This document shows, one piece after another, positions 23,835-30,525 of a stretch of DNA of 33,502 nucleotides; the stretch's first letter is position 1; every line of letters starts with the position of its first letter. The position numbers were made by a program, and so were the translations under genes. The notes under the pieces are model-generated. The model saw only the letters and a program-made list of their open reading frames with translations, did no database searches and was not told the DNA's origin. Location of the stretch: assembly GCA_002448815.1 (NCBI GenBank), contig DKAJ01000005.1, positions 106,308 to 139,809 of the forward strand, read 5' to 3'. Source of the stretch: Micavibrio sp. UBA6929 (GTDB taxonomy: Bacteria; Pseudomonadota; Alphaproteobacteria; Micavibrionales; Micavibrionaceae).

Positions 23835-23872
23835 TCCTTGTTTTGTTTGACCGGGTAGGGACTGCGACCGGT
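23835..23872 (-). promoter_or_regulatory. preQ1-I riboswitch controlling queCDEF
   Basis: On the minus strand ACCGG (23872-23868) is followed by TCGCAGTCCCTAC, then CCGGT, which closes a 5-base P1 stem, then the A-rich stretch CAAACAAAACAAGGA. GGTCGCAGT with an ACAAAACAAGG tail is the type 2 preQ1-I consensus as I remember it. The tail contains the queC Shine-Dalgarno, and UCC in the loop can pair with GGA to form the pseudoknot. This predicts translational repression of queCDEF by preQ1. The gene context is exactly right. Confidence 0.82.
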
Positions 23873-23885
23873 ATGAGTGAGTGTT

Positions 23886-23900
23886 TAGCATAGGATGCTA
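23886..23900. repeat. inverted repeat upstream of the queC riboswitch
   Basis: TAGCAT-AGG-ATGCTA is a perfect 6-3-6 inverted repeat. It lies 14 bases upstream of the aptamer in the queC leader or promoter region. It may be a leader hairpin or an operator. On the minus strand TATGCT within it resembles a -10. Confidence 0.4.
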
Positions 23901-23920
23901 CGTAAATAAAAGGACTTTTT

Positions 23921-23932
23921 CGAATCGATTCG
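23921..23932. repeat. 12-base perfect palindrome with two GANTC sites
   Basis: CGAATCGATTCG is self-complementary and contains adjacent GAATC and GATTC. It lies about 95 bases upstream of the queC start. It may be an operator or a methylation-sensitive element of the queC promoter. Confidence 0.4.
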
Positions 23933-23957
23933 CGCGCACAAATATACCAACGAAAGA

Positions 23958-24003
23958 ATATGTGTGTTAAAAAATGTATATTTATTTATTAAAAAACACA
24001 TAT
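23958..24003. repeat. AT-rich inverted repeat
   Basis: ATATGTGT (23958-23965) and ACACATAT (23996-24003) are inverted arms around an almost pure A/T centre. No T-tract follows on either strand, so it is not a normal terminator. It sits just upstream of the small-RNA promoter. Confidence 0.45.
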
Positions 24004-24035
24004 CGTCTTTTTCTATAAAAAATTCACTTTTTTTC

Positions 24036-24065
24036 TTGCAAGCCTGCGCGGAGCTGTCCTATAAA
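24036..24065 (+). promoter_or_regulatory. putative sigma-70 promoter of an intergenic small RNA
   Basis: TTGCAA (24036-24041) and CTATAA/TATAAA (24059-24065) are 17-18 bases apart on the plus strand. No protein gene follows; a strong terminator ends the unit about 70 bases downstream. Confidence 0.6.
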
Positions 24066-24070
24066 AATCT

Positions 24071-24137
24071 TACACACCCTCTATTACCGCCATTTGTCCG
24101 GAGCATCTTCTAATAAAGATCTCCGGATCTTTTTTTG
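24071..24137 (+). ncRNA. putative small RNA of about 66 nt, unrecognised
   Basis: A promoter at 24036-24065 and a textbook terminator at 24097-24137 bracket this segment, and both flanking genes are on the minus strand. The RNA would have a single-stranded C/A-rich 5' part (ACACACCCTCTATTACCGCC) followed by one strong hairpin. The CCCTCT could pair with AGAGGG or Shine-Dalgarno-like sequences, as in many trans-acting small RNAs. It does not resemble 6S, SRP RNA, tmRNA, RNase P RNA or a tRNA. Expression is inferred only from the signals. Confidence 0.55.
24097..24137 (+). terminator. strong rho-independent terminator, plus strand
   Basis: TCCGGAG (24097-24103) and ATCTT (24105-24109) pair with AAGAT (24116-24120) and CTCCGGA (24121-24127), with one bulged C and a six-base loop. 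TCTTTTTTT follows. No plus-strand protein gene lies upstream for more than 2 kb, so it ends a non-coding transcript. Confidence 0.85.
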
Positions 24138-24199
24138 TCTAAAGGCATATTTTATGCAGGCGTTGCCAGAGAGGCTTTCATTTTTCCCGTTTAGGGATG

Positions 24200-25201
24200 C
24201 TAAATTTTAGGCAGATTATTTTGTTGCTGGATATAGGTTTGTAAGTCAGCGCCAATTTGCAGTGTTGAGGTTTTGCGTGATGCTTGGCTGTCCAGTTCTT
24301 GGATATGTGTGAAAATCTGCCCTGATATATCGTTTGGATCATTGAGTGAAAGCTGCGTGTTTTGAAGGCAGACTTCACCTTCATCAAAAGTGATGCGTAA
24401 GGGGATATCTTTCATTGCAGGATCTTGTCTGCCCATGAAAATTGGGAATGTTTCCTGAAGCGTTTTACTGAAATTGATGGCATTACGCACAGCCGTATTT
24501 TTTGACTGAGGGCTCGTCATGTTAAAAGGGGCGATCATCCATGCGCCATCACCCGTAAAGCGAACAATATCGATGTTATACTGATCGGCAAGTGTTGGCA
24601 GCAATGTATGACAAAACTCACGCGCGGCAATTTGTGTGCGGCGGTAGCCTAGCTTTTGCGCGTGGGATTTAAATCCAGACATGTCACATAAAATTGCAAT
24701 GGCATTGGGCTGGTAGGCGGCAACGACATTAAAATAGTCATCTAGGTTACCTTTTGCTGCGCGGGTGATTTTTGTGATCTCCCTTTCGATGGGGGCGATT
24801 TGTGGTGCGTTTTTTAGTAGGGATAATTTTTGCATGTTGCTGGGGGGACTTTGGTTCGCGAAGGCAAATTGTAGAAGGCCGCCCTTTATTGGAAGGTGCA
24901 TGCATTGATGTTGATCGGGGAACATCAAACTTGGCGTTATGGAAGGGGCGCGGTCGTTAAAGGCCTGCGCAGCGGCGCTTTGGTTGCTGCCTAAACGGCG
25001 GCGCCAGACTTTGTCAGAGCGCCTGAATTTATGAGGGCCACTCAGATCTTGTGTCAGCGCAAAGACGTGATCGTTGGCATGTGCAGATGGAAGATAGAGT
25101 GCGCCTGCGAACAGTGTGCCGTCTGCGACAAGTTTTTCGCATTCATTGGCAAGTGATTGCGTTAAGTCTTCAATTTTATCGCAAGAGGCATGAGCATTCA
25201 T
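24200..25201 (-). CDS. class III nucleotidyl-cyclase-like protein, divergent catalytic residues
   Basis: The C-terminal half of this 333-residue protein (about 165-325) looks like a class III adenylyl/guanylyl cyclase domain. AILCDMSGFKSH carries the first metal Asp (Asp173), DIVRFTGDGAWMIAPF the second (Asp218), and NDISGQIFTHIQELDSQA sits where cyclases have GxxVNxAxRL. In that last motif the Asn is Thr and the Arg is Glu, and the substrate-selecting Lys four residues before Asp218 is Arg214. Both metal ligands survive but the transition-state residues do not. The N-terminal 150 residues have no recognised domain and no membrane segment. It starts 78 bases after the glnA stop and may be cotranscribed with glnA. 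Confidence 0.72.
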   Translation of the reverse strand: MNAHASCDKIEDLTQSLANECEKLVADGTLFAGALYLPSAHANDHVFALTQDLSGPHKFRRSDKVWRRRLGSNQSAAAQAFNDRAPSITPSLMFPDQHQCMHLPIKGGLLQFAFANQSPPSNMQKLSLLKNAPQIAPIEREITKITRAAKGNLDDYFNVVAAYQPNAIAILCDMSGFKSHAQKLGYRRTQIAAREFCHTLLPTLADQYNIDIVRFTGDGAWMIAPFNMTSPQSKNTAVRNAINFSKTLQETFPIFMGRQDPAMKDIPLRITFDEGEVCLQNTQLSLNDPNDISGQIFTHIQELDSQASRKTSTLQIGADLQTYIQQQNNLPKI

Positions 25202-25279
25202 GCTATAGAGCTACTGGCGCGTTACGTAAAAGTAAAGCGCTAGTATTAGGATCTTTATATTTAAAGCCGTTCTGGCAGC

Positions 25280-26710
25280 TTATGACGAGTAGTACATGTC
25301 ATATTCAACGGGATGGACGCTGAGCGCGTAGCGATCAACCTCTTCACGTTTAAGGGCGATATAGGCCTCGATCATATCGGCGGTGAAGACATCATTTTTC
25401 AATAGAAATTCGTGATTGCCTTCTAATGCGTCCAAGGCTTCTTTTAATGATTCTGCCACTGTCGGGATGGAGGCTTTGCGCTTTGCATCAAGTGTGTAGA
25501 GATCTTCATCCATTGCCGCGCCTGGGTCGATTTCATTGGCTATGCCATCTAGGCCGGCCATCAACATGGCGGCGAAGGATAGGTATGGGTTTGCACATGG
25601 GTCAGGGAAGCGAACTTCTACGCGCTTACCGTTGTCAGTGGTGCTGTATGGGATGCGGCAAGAGGCCGAGCGGTTGCGCGCAGAATAGGCCAGCATCACA
25701 GGCGCTTCGTATCCAGGGACAAGGCGTTTATAGCTGTTTGTCGTTGGGTTTGTGAAGGCGTTGAGGGCTTTGGCATGTTTGATAATGCCGCCAATATAAA
25801 AGAGCGCTGTTTGCGAAAGGCCTGCATATTCTTTGCCTGCGAAGAGGGGCTTGCCATCTTTCCAGACAGATTGATGAACGTGCATGCCTGATCCGTTGTC
25901 ACCAAAGACGGGCTTTGGCATAAAGGTCGCTGTTTTGCCGTATGTATGCGCCACGTTCTTTACAACATGTTTATAAAGCTGAACGTTATCTGCACATGTT
26001 GTGAGCGTGGCAAAGCTAATGCCCAGTTCGCACTGGCTGGCGGCAACTTCGTGGTGGTGCTTTTCTACAGGAACGCCCATTGCATCCATAATTGTGAGCA
26101 TTTCACCGCGCAGGTCAGCAAGGCTATCGATAGGGGCGTCAGGGAAGTATCCGCCTTTGGTTTTTGGGCGGTGTCCCATATTACCAGTGTCGTATGAACG
26201 GTTGGCGTTATATGGGCCTTCTTCGCTGTCGATTGCGAAGCTGCTGTGGTGTGGTTCGGTGCTGATTTTTACATCGTCAAAGACGAAGAATTCAGGCTCC
26301 GGCCCAAAGTAAGCGTTATCGCCCATGCCTGATTCTGCGAGTGTTTTTTCCGCAGCCTTGGCAATAGAGCGCGGGTCGCGTTCATAAGGCTGGTTGGTGT
26401 CTGGGTCATAAATGTCGCAAAAAACCTTGAGCGTACTTTGCGCTGCAAACGGGTCGATGCAGACGCGCCCAAGGTCGGGCATGAGAATCATGTCAGAGTT
26501 GTTAATGGCTTTCCATCCAGGGATAGATGATCCGTCAAAGAACAATCCGCGTTCCATAATACGTTTGTCGAGTGATTTTACATGCTGGGCGGTGTGGTGC
26601 CATGTGCCGCGCAAGTCAGAGAAGTTAAAATCAACATATTGGACGGCGTTGTCCTTGATATATTTAAGAAAAGCGTTGGCGGTTTTAAAAGAAAGGATGG
26701 TGTCGCTCAT
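25280..26710 (-). CDS. glnA: type I glutamine synthetase
   Basis: GlnA condenses glutamate and ammonia with ATP. The 476 residues are full length. Motifs include FFDGSSIPGW, EPEFFVFD, the ATP-binding KPVFGDNGSGMHVHQS and the signature NPTTNSYKRLVPGYEAPV. RNRSASCRIPY binds phosphate. A Tyr in MDEDLYTLDAKRK occupies the adenylylation position, so GlnE-type control is plausible. glnB, often next to glnA in alphaproteobacteria, is not adjacent. AGGA precedes ATG 26710. The leader is very A/T-rich and contains the divergent tRNA promoter. I found no sigma-54 site. Confidence 0.97.
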   Translation of the reverse strand: MSDTILSFKTANAFLKYIKDNAVQYVDFNFSDLRGTWHHTAQHVKSLDKRIMERGLFFDGSSIPGWKAINNSDMILMPDLGRVCIDPFAAQSTLKVFCDIYDPDTNQPYERDPRSIAKAAEKTLAESGMGDNAYFGPEPEFFVFDDVKISTEPHHSSFAIDSEEGPYNANRSYDTGNMGHRPKTKGGYFPDAPIDSLADLRGEMLTIMDAMGVPVEKHHHEVAASQCELGISFATLTTCADNVQLYKHVVKNVAHTYGKTATFMPKPVFGDNGSGMHVHQSVWKDGKPLFAGKEYAGLSQTALFYIGGIIKHAKALNAFTNPTTNSYKRLVPGYEAPVMLAYSARNRSASCRIPYSTTDNGKRVEVRFPDPCANPYLSFAAMLMAGLDGIANEIDPGAAMDEDLYTLDAKRKASIPTVAESLKEALDALEGNHEFLLKNDVFTADMIEAYIALKREEVDRYALSVHPVEYDMYYSS

Positions 26711-26772
26711 GATGTGTCCTGAAAGAAAAGTGAAAAAAATGAAAAAAAATGAAGATTTTTTGAATCAAATAC

Positions 26773-26800
26773 TTGACCATCACTACCATATCACTATAGA
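26773..26800 (+). promoter_or_regulatory. sigma-70 promoter of the tRNA-His/tRNA-Leu unit
   Basis: TTGACC (26773-26778) and TATAGA (26795-26800) are 16 bases apart, 40 bases before tRNA-His and divergent from glnA. Confidence 0.7.
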
Positions 26801-26839
26801 GAAGACAATCTCGTTTGTTTGAGAGGTGAGCGAGCCTGT

Positions 26840-26916
26840 GGCGACCGTAGCTCAGTTGGTAGAGCACTCGGTTGTGATCCGAGTTGTCGCGGGTTCAAGC
26901 CCCGTCGGTCGCCCCA
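26840..26916 (+). tRNA. tRNA-His (GUG)
   Basis: The acceptor stem GCGACCG/CGGTCGC, D-arm CTCAGTTGGTAGAG, anticodon GTG at 26874-26876 in loop TTGTGAT, and T-arm GGGTTCAAGCCCC are all present. The extra G-1 (26840) pairs with C73 (26913), as is specific to tRNA-His. CCA is encoded at 26914-26916. Confidence 0.97.
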
Positions 26917-26942
26917 TTAAACAAACGTGAGCAGATACAGAT

Positions 26943-27027
26943 GCGGGCGTGGTGAAATTGGTAGACACGCTAGATTTAGGTTCTAGTGCCGCAAGGCGTG
27001 GGGGTTCAAGTCCCTCCGCCCGCACCA
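26943..27027 (+). tRNA. tRNA-Leu (UAG)
   Basis: The acceptor stem GCGGGCG/CGCCCGC is complete. The anticodon TAG lies at 26977-26979 between CTAGA and TCTAG, followed by a class II long variable arm and the T-arm GGGGTTCAAGTCCCT. A73 and CCA are encoded. It lies 26 bases after tRNA-His and is probably cotranscribed with it. Confidence 0.97.
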
Positions 27028-27044
27028 TCTGAAACTCATTGATT

Positions 27045-27080
27045 GGGCAGTGCTTTCGCCCTTACCTTTTTTCATTTTTT
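27045..27080 (+). terminator. weak putative terminator after the tRNA pair
   Basis: GGGC (27045-27048) can pair with GCCC (27058-27061), followed by a long T-rich run. The stem is only four bases long. Confidence 0.4.
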
Positions 27081-27090
27081 ATGTTTCGTG

Positions 27091-27119
27091 TTGTCATTTG
27101 TGATAACTCGCCCTATATG
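27091..27119 (+). promoter_or_regulatory. sigma-70 promoter of cysE
   Basis: TTGTCA (27091-27096) and TATATG (27114-27119) are exactly 17 bases apart, 57 bases before the cysE GTG. Confidence 0.7.
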
Positions 27120-27175
27120 TGGTGATCTGGTGTTAATTAATAGAAAAATGCCCGTCATATGGGCGAGGGTGTGCC

Positions 27176-28018
27176 GTGAAAAAAGAAGAAAAATTGATCT
27201 GGGATGATATTCGTCACTACGCTGAGCAGCAGGTTCAAAAAGAACCATTCTTGGCGTCGCTTATGCATATGAATATTCTAAGCCGCAATGACTTGGCGGA
27301 ATCTTTAGTTTTTATTATTACAGAGCGTTTGAAAACTCCGATGGTGTTGCAAGATAATCTGGTGCGTGAATTTCATCAGGTTTTGGATAAGCATCCTGAG
27401 ATTATGGATGACGTTATTCGTGATTTGCAGGCCGTAAAAGAGCGCGACCCCGCGTGTGAATCATATGCGCAGGCGCTTTTGAACTTTAAAGGCTTTCAAG
27501 CTGTGCAAACGCACCGCATCGCGCATGAGCTTTGGAAGAGCGACCGCAAGGCTTTTGCAGGTTTTTTGCAAAACCGCGTTTCTGAAGTGTTTGGCGTGGA
27601 TACTCACCCCGGTGCGCAAATTGGACATGGCTTTATGATGGATCATGCGACAGGCGTTGTCATTGGCGAGACTGCCATTATTGGCAATAATGTGTCGATG
27701 TTGCACGGCGTAACATTGGGCGGTACGGGCACTGAAACATCGAAGAAACGTCATCCGACAATCGGTGATGGTGTGTTGCTTGGTGCGGGTTGTAAAGTTC
27801 TTGGTGATATTCTGGTCGGCGATAATGCCAAAGTCGCGGCAAGTTCGGTCGTTTTGAAGGAGGTCGAGCATAATGTGACTGTTGCTGGAATTCCAGCGAA
27901 GCCAGTAGGGCGTGTATCAGAGCCCGAGCCGTCACGCCGTATGGATCACTGTAATTTGAACAGTCAATTTGATGACGTGTCCAGCGATAGTGTTGTTCAT
28001 GTTCTTGAGCGGGCCTAA
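27176..28018 (+). CDS. cysE: serine O-acetyltransferase
   Basis: CysE acetylates serine for cysteine synthesis. The 280-residue protein has the helical N-terminal domain (about 1-140) with LASLMHMNILSRNDLAESL, and the left-handed beta-helix hexapeptide-repeat domain (about 140-250) with VDTHPGAQIGHGFMMDHATG, NNVSMLHGVTLGG and GIPAKPVG. The catalytic His and Asp lie in the DHATG and HGVTLGG region. The start is GTG 27176 with GAGGG upstream; no ATG fits. GCCC/GGGC around the ribosome binding site (27150-27164) could form a small hairpin. The extended C-terminus after the beta-helix is typical of bacterial CysE and may bind cysteine synthase. Confidence 0.95.
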   Translation: MKKEEKLIWDDIRHYAEQQVQKEPFLASLMHMNILSRNDLAESLVFIITERLKTPMVLQDNLVREFHQVLDKHPEIMDDVIRDLQAVKERDPACESYAQALLNFKGFQAVQTHRIAHELWKSDRKAFAGFLQNRVSEVFGVDTHPGAQIGHGFMMDHATGVVIGETAIIGNNVSMLHGVTLGGTGTETSKKRHPTIGDGVLLGAGCKVLGDILVGDNAKVAASSVVLKEVEHNVTVAGIPAKPVGRVSEPEPSRRMDHCNLNSQFDDVSSDSVVHVLERA

Positions 28019-28065
28019 ATAATCGTTTTTTCGCGCTTTCTAGCCTTTTTTCACCTTGAATCTGC

Positions 28066-28094
28066 TTGAGGTTTCGTTGTACGTCTGCTAGAAC
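28066..28094 (+). promoter_or_regulatory. putative sigma-70 promoter of tig
   Basis: TTGAGG (28066-28071) and TAGAAC (28089-28094) are 17 bases apart in the 172-base gap before tig. The rest of that gap holds nothing else I can identify. Confidence 0.5.
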
Positions 28095-28190
28095 ATCGGG
28101 CGAAAGCAAGGCTGTCTGCGAAATAAGCTGTGTTTTTGACGTTAAACAAGGCCATATGGGCCGTAATTGGAAAAGAAGAAGAGCAATCAC

Positions 28191-29660
28191 ATGCAAGTTA
28201 AAGAAATTAAACAAGACGGTTTGTCTTACGAATATGAAGTGACAATCCCCGCCAACGATATCGATAGCCGCGTTGACACACGCCTGCAAGAAGTTGGTAA
28301 AACAGTGCGCATTCAGGGCTTCCGTCCTGGTAAAGTGCCTATGAAGATTTTAAAGCAGCGCTATGGTAAGGCCATCATGGGCGAAATCCTTGAGGCGGCT
28401 GTGAATGAAACATCACAACAAGTTCTTAATGACAAATCTTTGCGCCCTGCAATGCAGCCTAAAATCGAAGTCAAATCATTCGATGAAGATCAGGATCTTG
28501 TTTACTCAATGAATGTTGAAACAATTCCTGCTTTTGAAATTCAAGACTTTAAAGGCATTAAGCTTGAAAAGCCTGTCGCAGAAGTATCTGACGCGACAAT
28601 TGATGAGTCTTTGACAACAATTGCATCAAACAATGTTGGCACAAAGAAAGTTGAAGAAGACCGCGCAACGCAAGACGGCGATACTTTGAAGATTGATTTC
28701 GATGGTCGCACTGCGGACGATGATATTCACCACGATGGTATGAAGGCCGAAGGTCACATGCTTAAACTTGGTGCGGGTCAGTTCATCGAAGGGTTCGAGC
28801 CTCAACTAGAAGGTAAAAAAGCCGGCGATAAAGTTGAAGTGAAAGTGACTTTCCCTGAGCAATATGGCGCAGCGCACCTTGCTGGCCGTGATGCAATCTT
28901 TGATGTGACAATTCACGAAATTCACGAAGAAGCGCAAAGCGAAGCGGATGATGAGCTTGCTAAGCGTTTGGGTATGGATAGTCTTGATGCATTGAAAGAT
29001 GCCGTTAAGCAGCAGTTACAACGTGAATACGATAACCAGTCACGCGTTGTTATGAAGAAGGCTTTGCTTGATGCGCTTGATGAAGCATATGACTTTGAAT
29101 TGCCAGCAGCGATGGTTGAAGCTGAATACCAGAATATTGCAGAGCAAATCAAAATGGATCGCGAGCAGCGCGGTGAAGAAGCGGCTGACTTAACAGCAGA
29201 TGAGGAAAAAGAATACCGTGCGATTTCTGAGCGCCGCGTACGTCTTGGTCTTGTCTTGTCTGAAATTGGTGCGCAAAACAACATTACTGTTGCTGACGAG
29301 GAATTGCAGCGCGCGGTTATTACCGAAGCACAAAAATACCCTGGTCAAGAAAAGCAGGTCTTTGATTACTTTAGCCAGAACAAACAAGCGCTTGATAGCT
29401 TGCGTGGTCCTTTGTTCGAAGAGAAGACTGTGGACTTCATTCTTGAGCTTGCAGACATCTCTGAGAAAAGCGTTAGCGCAGAAGAGCTTGCAGGTATTTT
29501 GAATGACGGTGAAGAGCATGACCACGATTGTGGTGACGATAATTGCTCTCACGAGTCTCATAAGAAAGAGGCGAAGAAGAAAAAGCCAGCAGCTAAGAAA
29601 AAGCCTGCTGCGAAGAAAGCGCCCGCGAAAAAAGCAGCAAAGTCTAAAAAAGAAGACTAA
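28191..29660 (+). CDS. tig: trigger factor with unusual C-terminal tail
   Basis: Trigger factor is the ribosome-bound chaperone and prolyl isomerase. The 489-residue protein has the ribosome-binding domain with the signature GFRPGKVPMKILKQRYGK (about 40-60), the FKBP-like domain (about 150-245, DTLKIDFDGR...GQFIEGFEPQLEGKKAGD), and the helical chaperone domain to about 430. Beyond that lies an extra tail. Residues 443-457 hold four His, two Cys and several Asp (HDHDCGDDNCSHESH), and 458-489 are Lys/Ala/Pro repeats like a histone H1 tail. Most trigger factors stop at about 430-450. I use ATG 28191 rather than an upstream in-frame start at 28167. Confidence 0.96.
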   Translation: MQVKEIKQDGLSYEYEVTIPANDIDSRVDTRLQEVGKTVRIQGFRPGKVPMKILKQRYGKAIMGEILEAAVNETSQQVLNDKSLRPAMQPKIEVKSFDEDQDLVYSMNVETIPAFEIQDFKGIKLEKPVAEVSDATIDESLTTIASNNVGTKKVEEDRATQDGDTLKIDFDGRTADDDIHHDGMKAEGHMLKLGAGQFIEGFEPQLEGKKAGDKVEVKVTFPEQYGAAHLAGRDAIFDVTIHEIHEEAQSEADDELAKRLGMDSLDALKDAVKQQLQREYDNQSRVVMKKALLDALDEAYDFELPAAMVEAEYQNIAEQIKMDREQRGEEAADLTADEEKEYRAISERRVRLGLVLSEIGAQNNITVADEELQRAVITEAQKYPGQEKQVFDYFSQNKQALDSLRGPLFEEKTVDFILELADISEKSVSAEELAGILNDGEEHDHDCGDDNCSHESHKKEAKKKKPAAKKKPAAKKAPAKKAAKSKKED

Positions 29661-29689
29661 ATTTCCCTGCTACGGCAGATTACGACTTG

Positions 29690-29727
29690 AACAAACCGTG
29701 TCCTTATGGCACGGTTTGTTATTGTTT
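29690..29727 (+). terminator. rho-independent terminator of tig
   Basis: AACAAACCGTG (29690-29700) pairs with CACGGTTTGTT (29710-29720), giving 11 base pairs, followed by ATTGTTT. It separates tig from clpP. Confidence 0.85.
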
Positions 29728-29785
29728 GGGCGGTTGGCCTGACTTTTCTTTTTAATTCAACCTTTCTAAGTACGGATATATCTTT

Positions 29786-30424
29786 ATGAGCAATACAAAC
29801 CCCCTCGACCTTAATATGAGCCACTTGGTGCCTACGGTTATTGAGCAAACAAACCGTGGTGAGCGGGCCTTTGATATTTATTCTCGCTTGTTGAAAGAGC
29901 GTATTATCTTCCTGACAGGCGAAGTGAACGACCATGTTTCTGCGCTTATCTGTTCGCAGCTTTTGTTCCTTGAGTCGGAAAATCCAAAGAAAGATATCTC
30001 TTTTTATATCAATTCACCTGGCGGCGTTGTGACATCTGGTTTGGCGATGTATGACACGATGCAGTACATCAAGCCTGATGTTTCGACTGTATGTATTGGT
30101 CAGGCGGCGTCTATGGGGTCGTTGCTGCTTGCAGGTGGCGCGGCTGGTAAGCGTTATTCGCTTCCAAATTCACGCATTATGATCCACCAGCCACACGGCG
30201 GCGCGCGCGGTCAGGCGTCTGATATTGAAATTCAGGCACGTGAAATTTTGCGCTTGCGCGAGAGCTTAAACAATATCTATGTGAAGCACACAGGTAACAA
30301 GCTTGAAACCATTGAAAAAGCAATGGATCGCGATAACTTCATGAGTGCAGATGAAGCTAAAGCTTTTGGCTTGATCGATCATGTGGTTGAGCAGCACGCC
30401 CCTGAAGGTGATGATAAGAAATAA
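29786..30424 (+). CDS. clpP: ATP-dependent Clp protease proteolytic subunit
   Basis: ClpP forms the tetradecameric serine protease chamber used by ClpA/ClpX. The 212-residue protein has the catalytic triad Ser109 (GQAASMGSLLL), His134 (RIMIHQPHGG) and Asp183 (MDRDNFMSADEA). FYINSPGGVVTSG and the handle region are normal. The short N-terminal propeptide region (about 1-15) fits. It lies in the usual tig-clpP-lon-hupB order but without clpX downstream, so its unfoldase partner must be encoded elsewhere. Confidence 0.97.
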   Translation: MSNTNPLDLNMSHLVPTVIEQTNRGERAFDIYSRLLKERIIFLTGEVNDHVSALICSQLLFLESENPKKDISFYINSPGGVVTSGLAMYDTMQYIKPDVSTVCIGQAASMGSLLLAGGAAGKRYSLPNSRIMIHQPHGGARGQASDIEIQAREILRLRESLNNIYVKHTGNKLETIEKAMDRDNFMSADEAKAFGLIDHVVEQHAPEGDDKK

Positions 30425-30461
30425 GTAACGTTTATTCGTTACATTGGGTAGAGGGCTGGTG

Positions 30462-30489
30462 CTTGAAACGATTCGGCGCAGCCCTATAT
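30462..30489 (+). promoter_or_regulatory. sigma-32 (RpoH) type heat-shock promoter of lon
   Basis: CTTGAAA (30462-30468) and CCCTATAT (30482-30489) are 13 bases apart, a near-consensus RpoH promoter (CTTGAAA, 11-16 bases, CCCCATNT), 36 bases before the lon ATG. The same stretch can fold as AGGGCTG/CAGCCCT (30452-30458, 30479-30485). A small hairpin GTAACG/CGTTAC (30425-30442) follows the clpP stop. Confidence 0.65.
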
Positions 30490-30525
30490 CTTTATTAAAT
30501 GACCTCTTTAAAGGAATAAAAATCC

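Noticed and set aside
24071..24095. A second preQ1 aptamer at ACACCCTCT on the plus strand
   Set aside because: There is no upstream AGAGG arm and no A-rich tail with a ribosome binding site; the segment fits better as the 5' end of a small RNA.
26711..26840. Sigma-54 promoter for glnA
   Set aside because: No GG-N10-GC element is present in the glnA leader.
28922..29561. Long antisense frames opposite tig
   Set aside because: They mirror the highly biased tig coding strand and lack start signals and recognisable domains.
29570..29655. Lys/Ala codon repeats at the end of tig as a CRISPR-like or mobile repeat
   Set aside because: The repeats are in-frame AAG/AAA and GCx codons of irregular length with no spacers.
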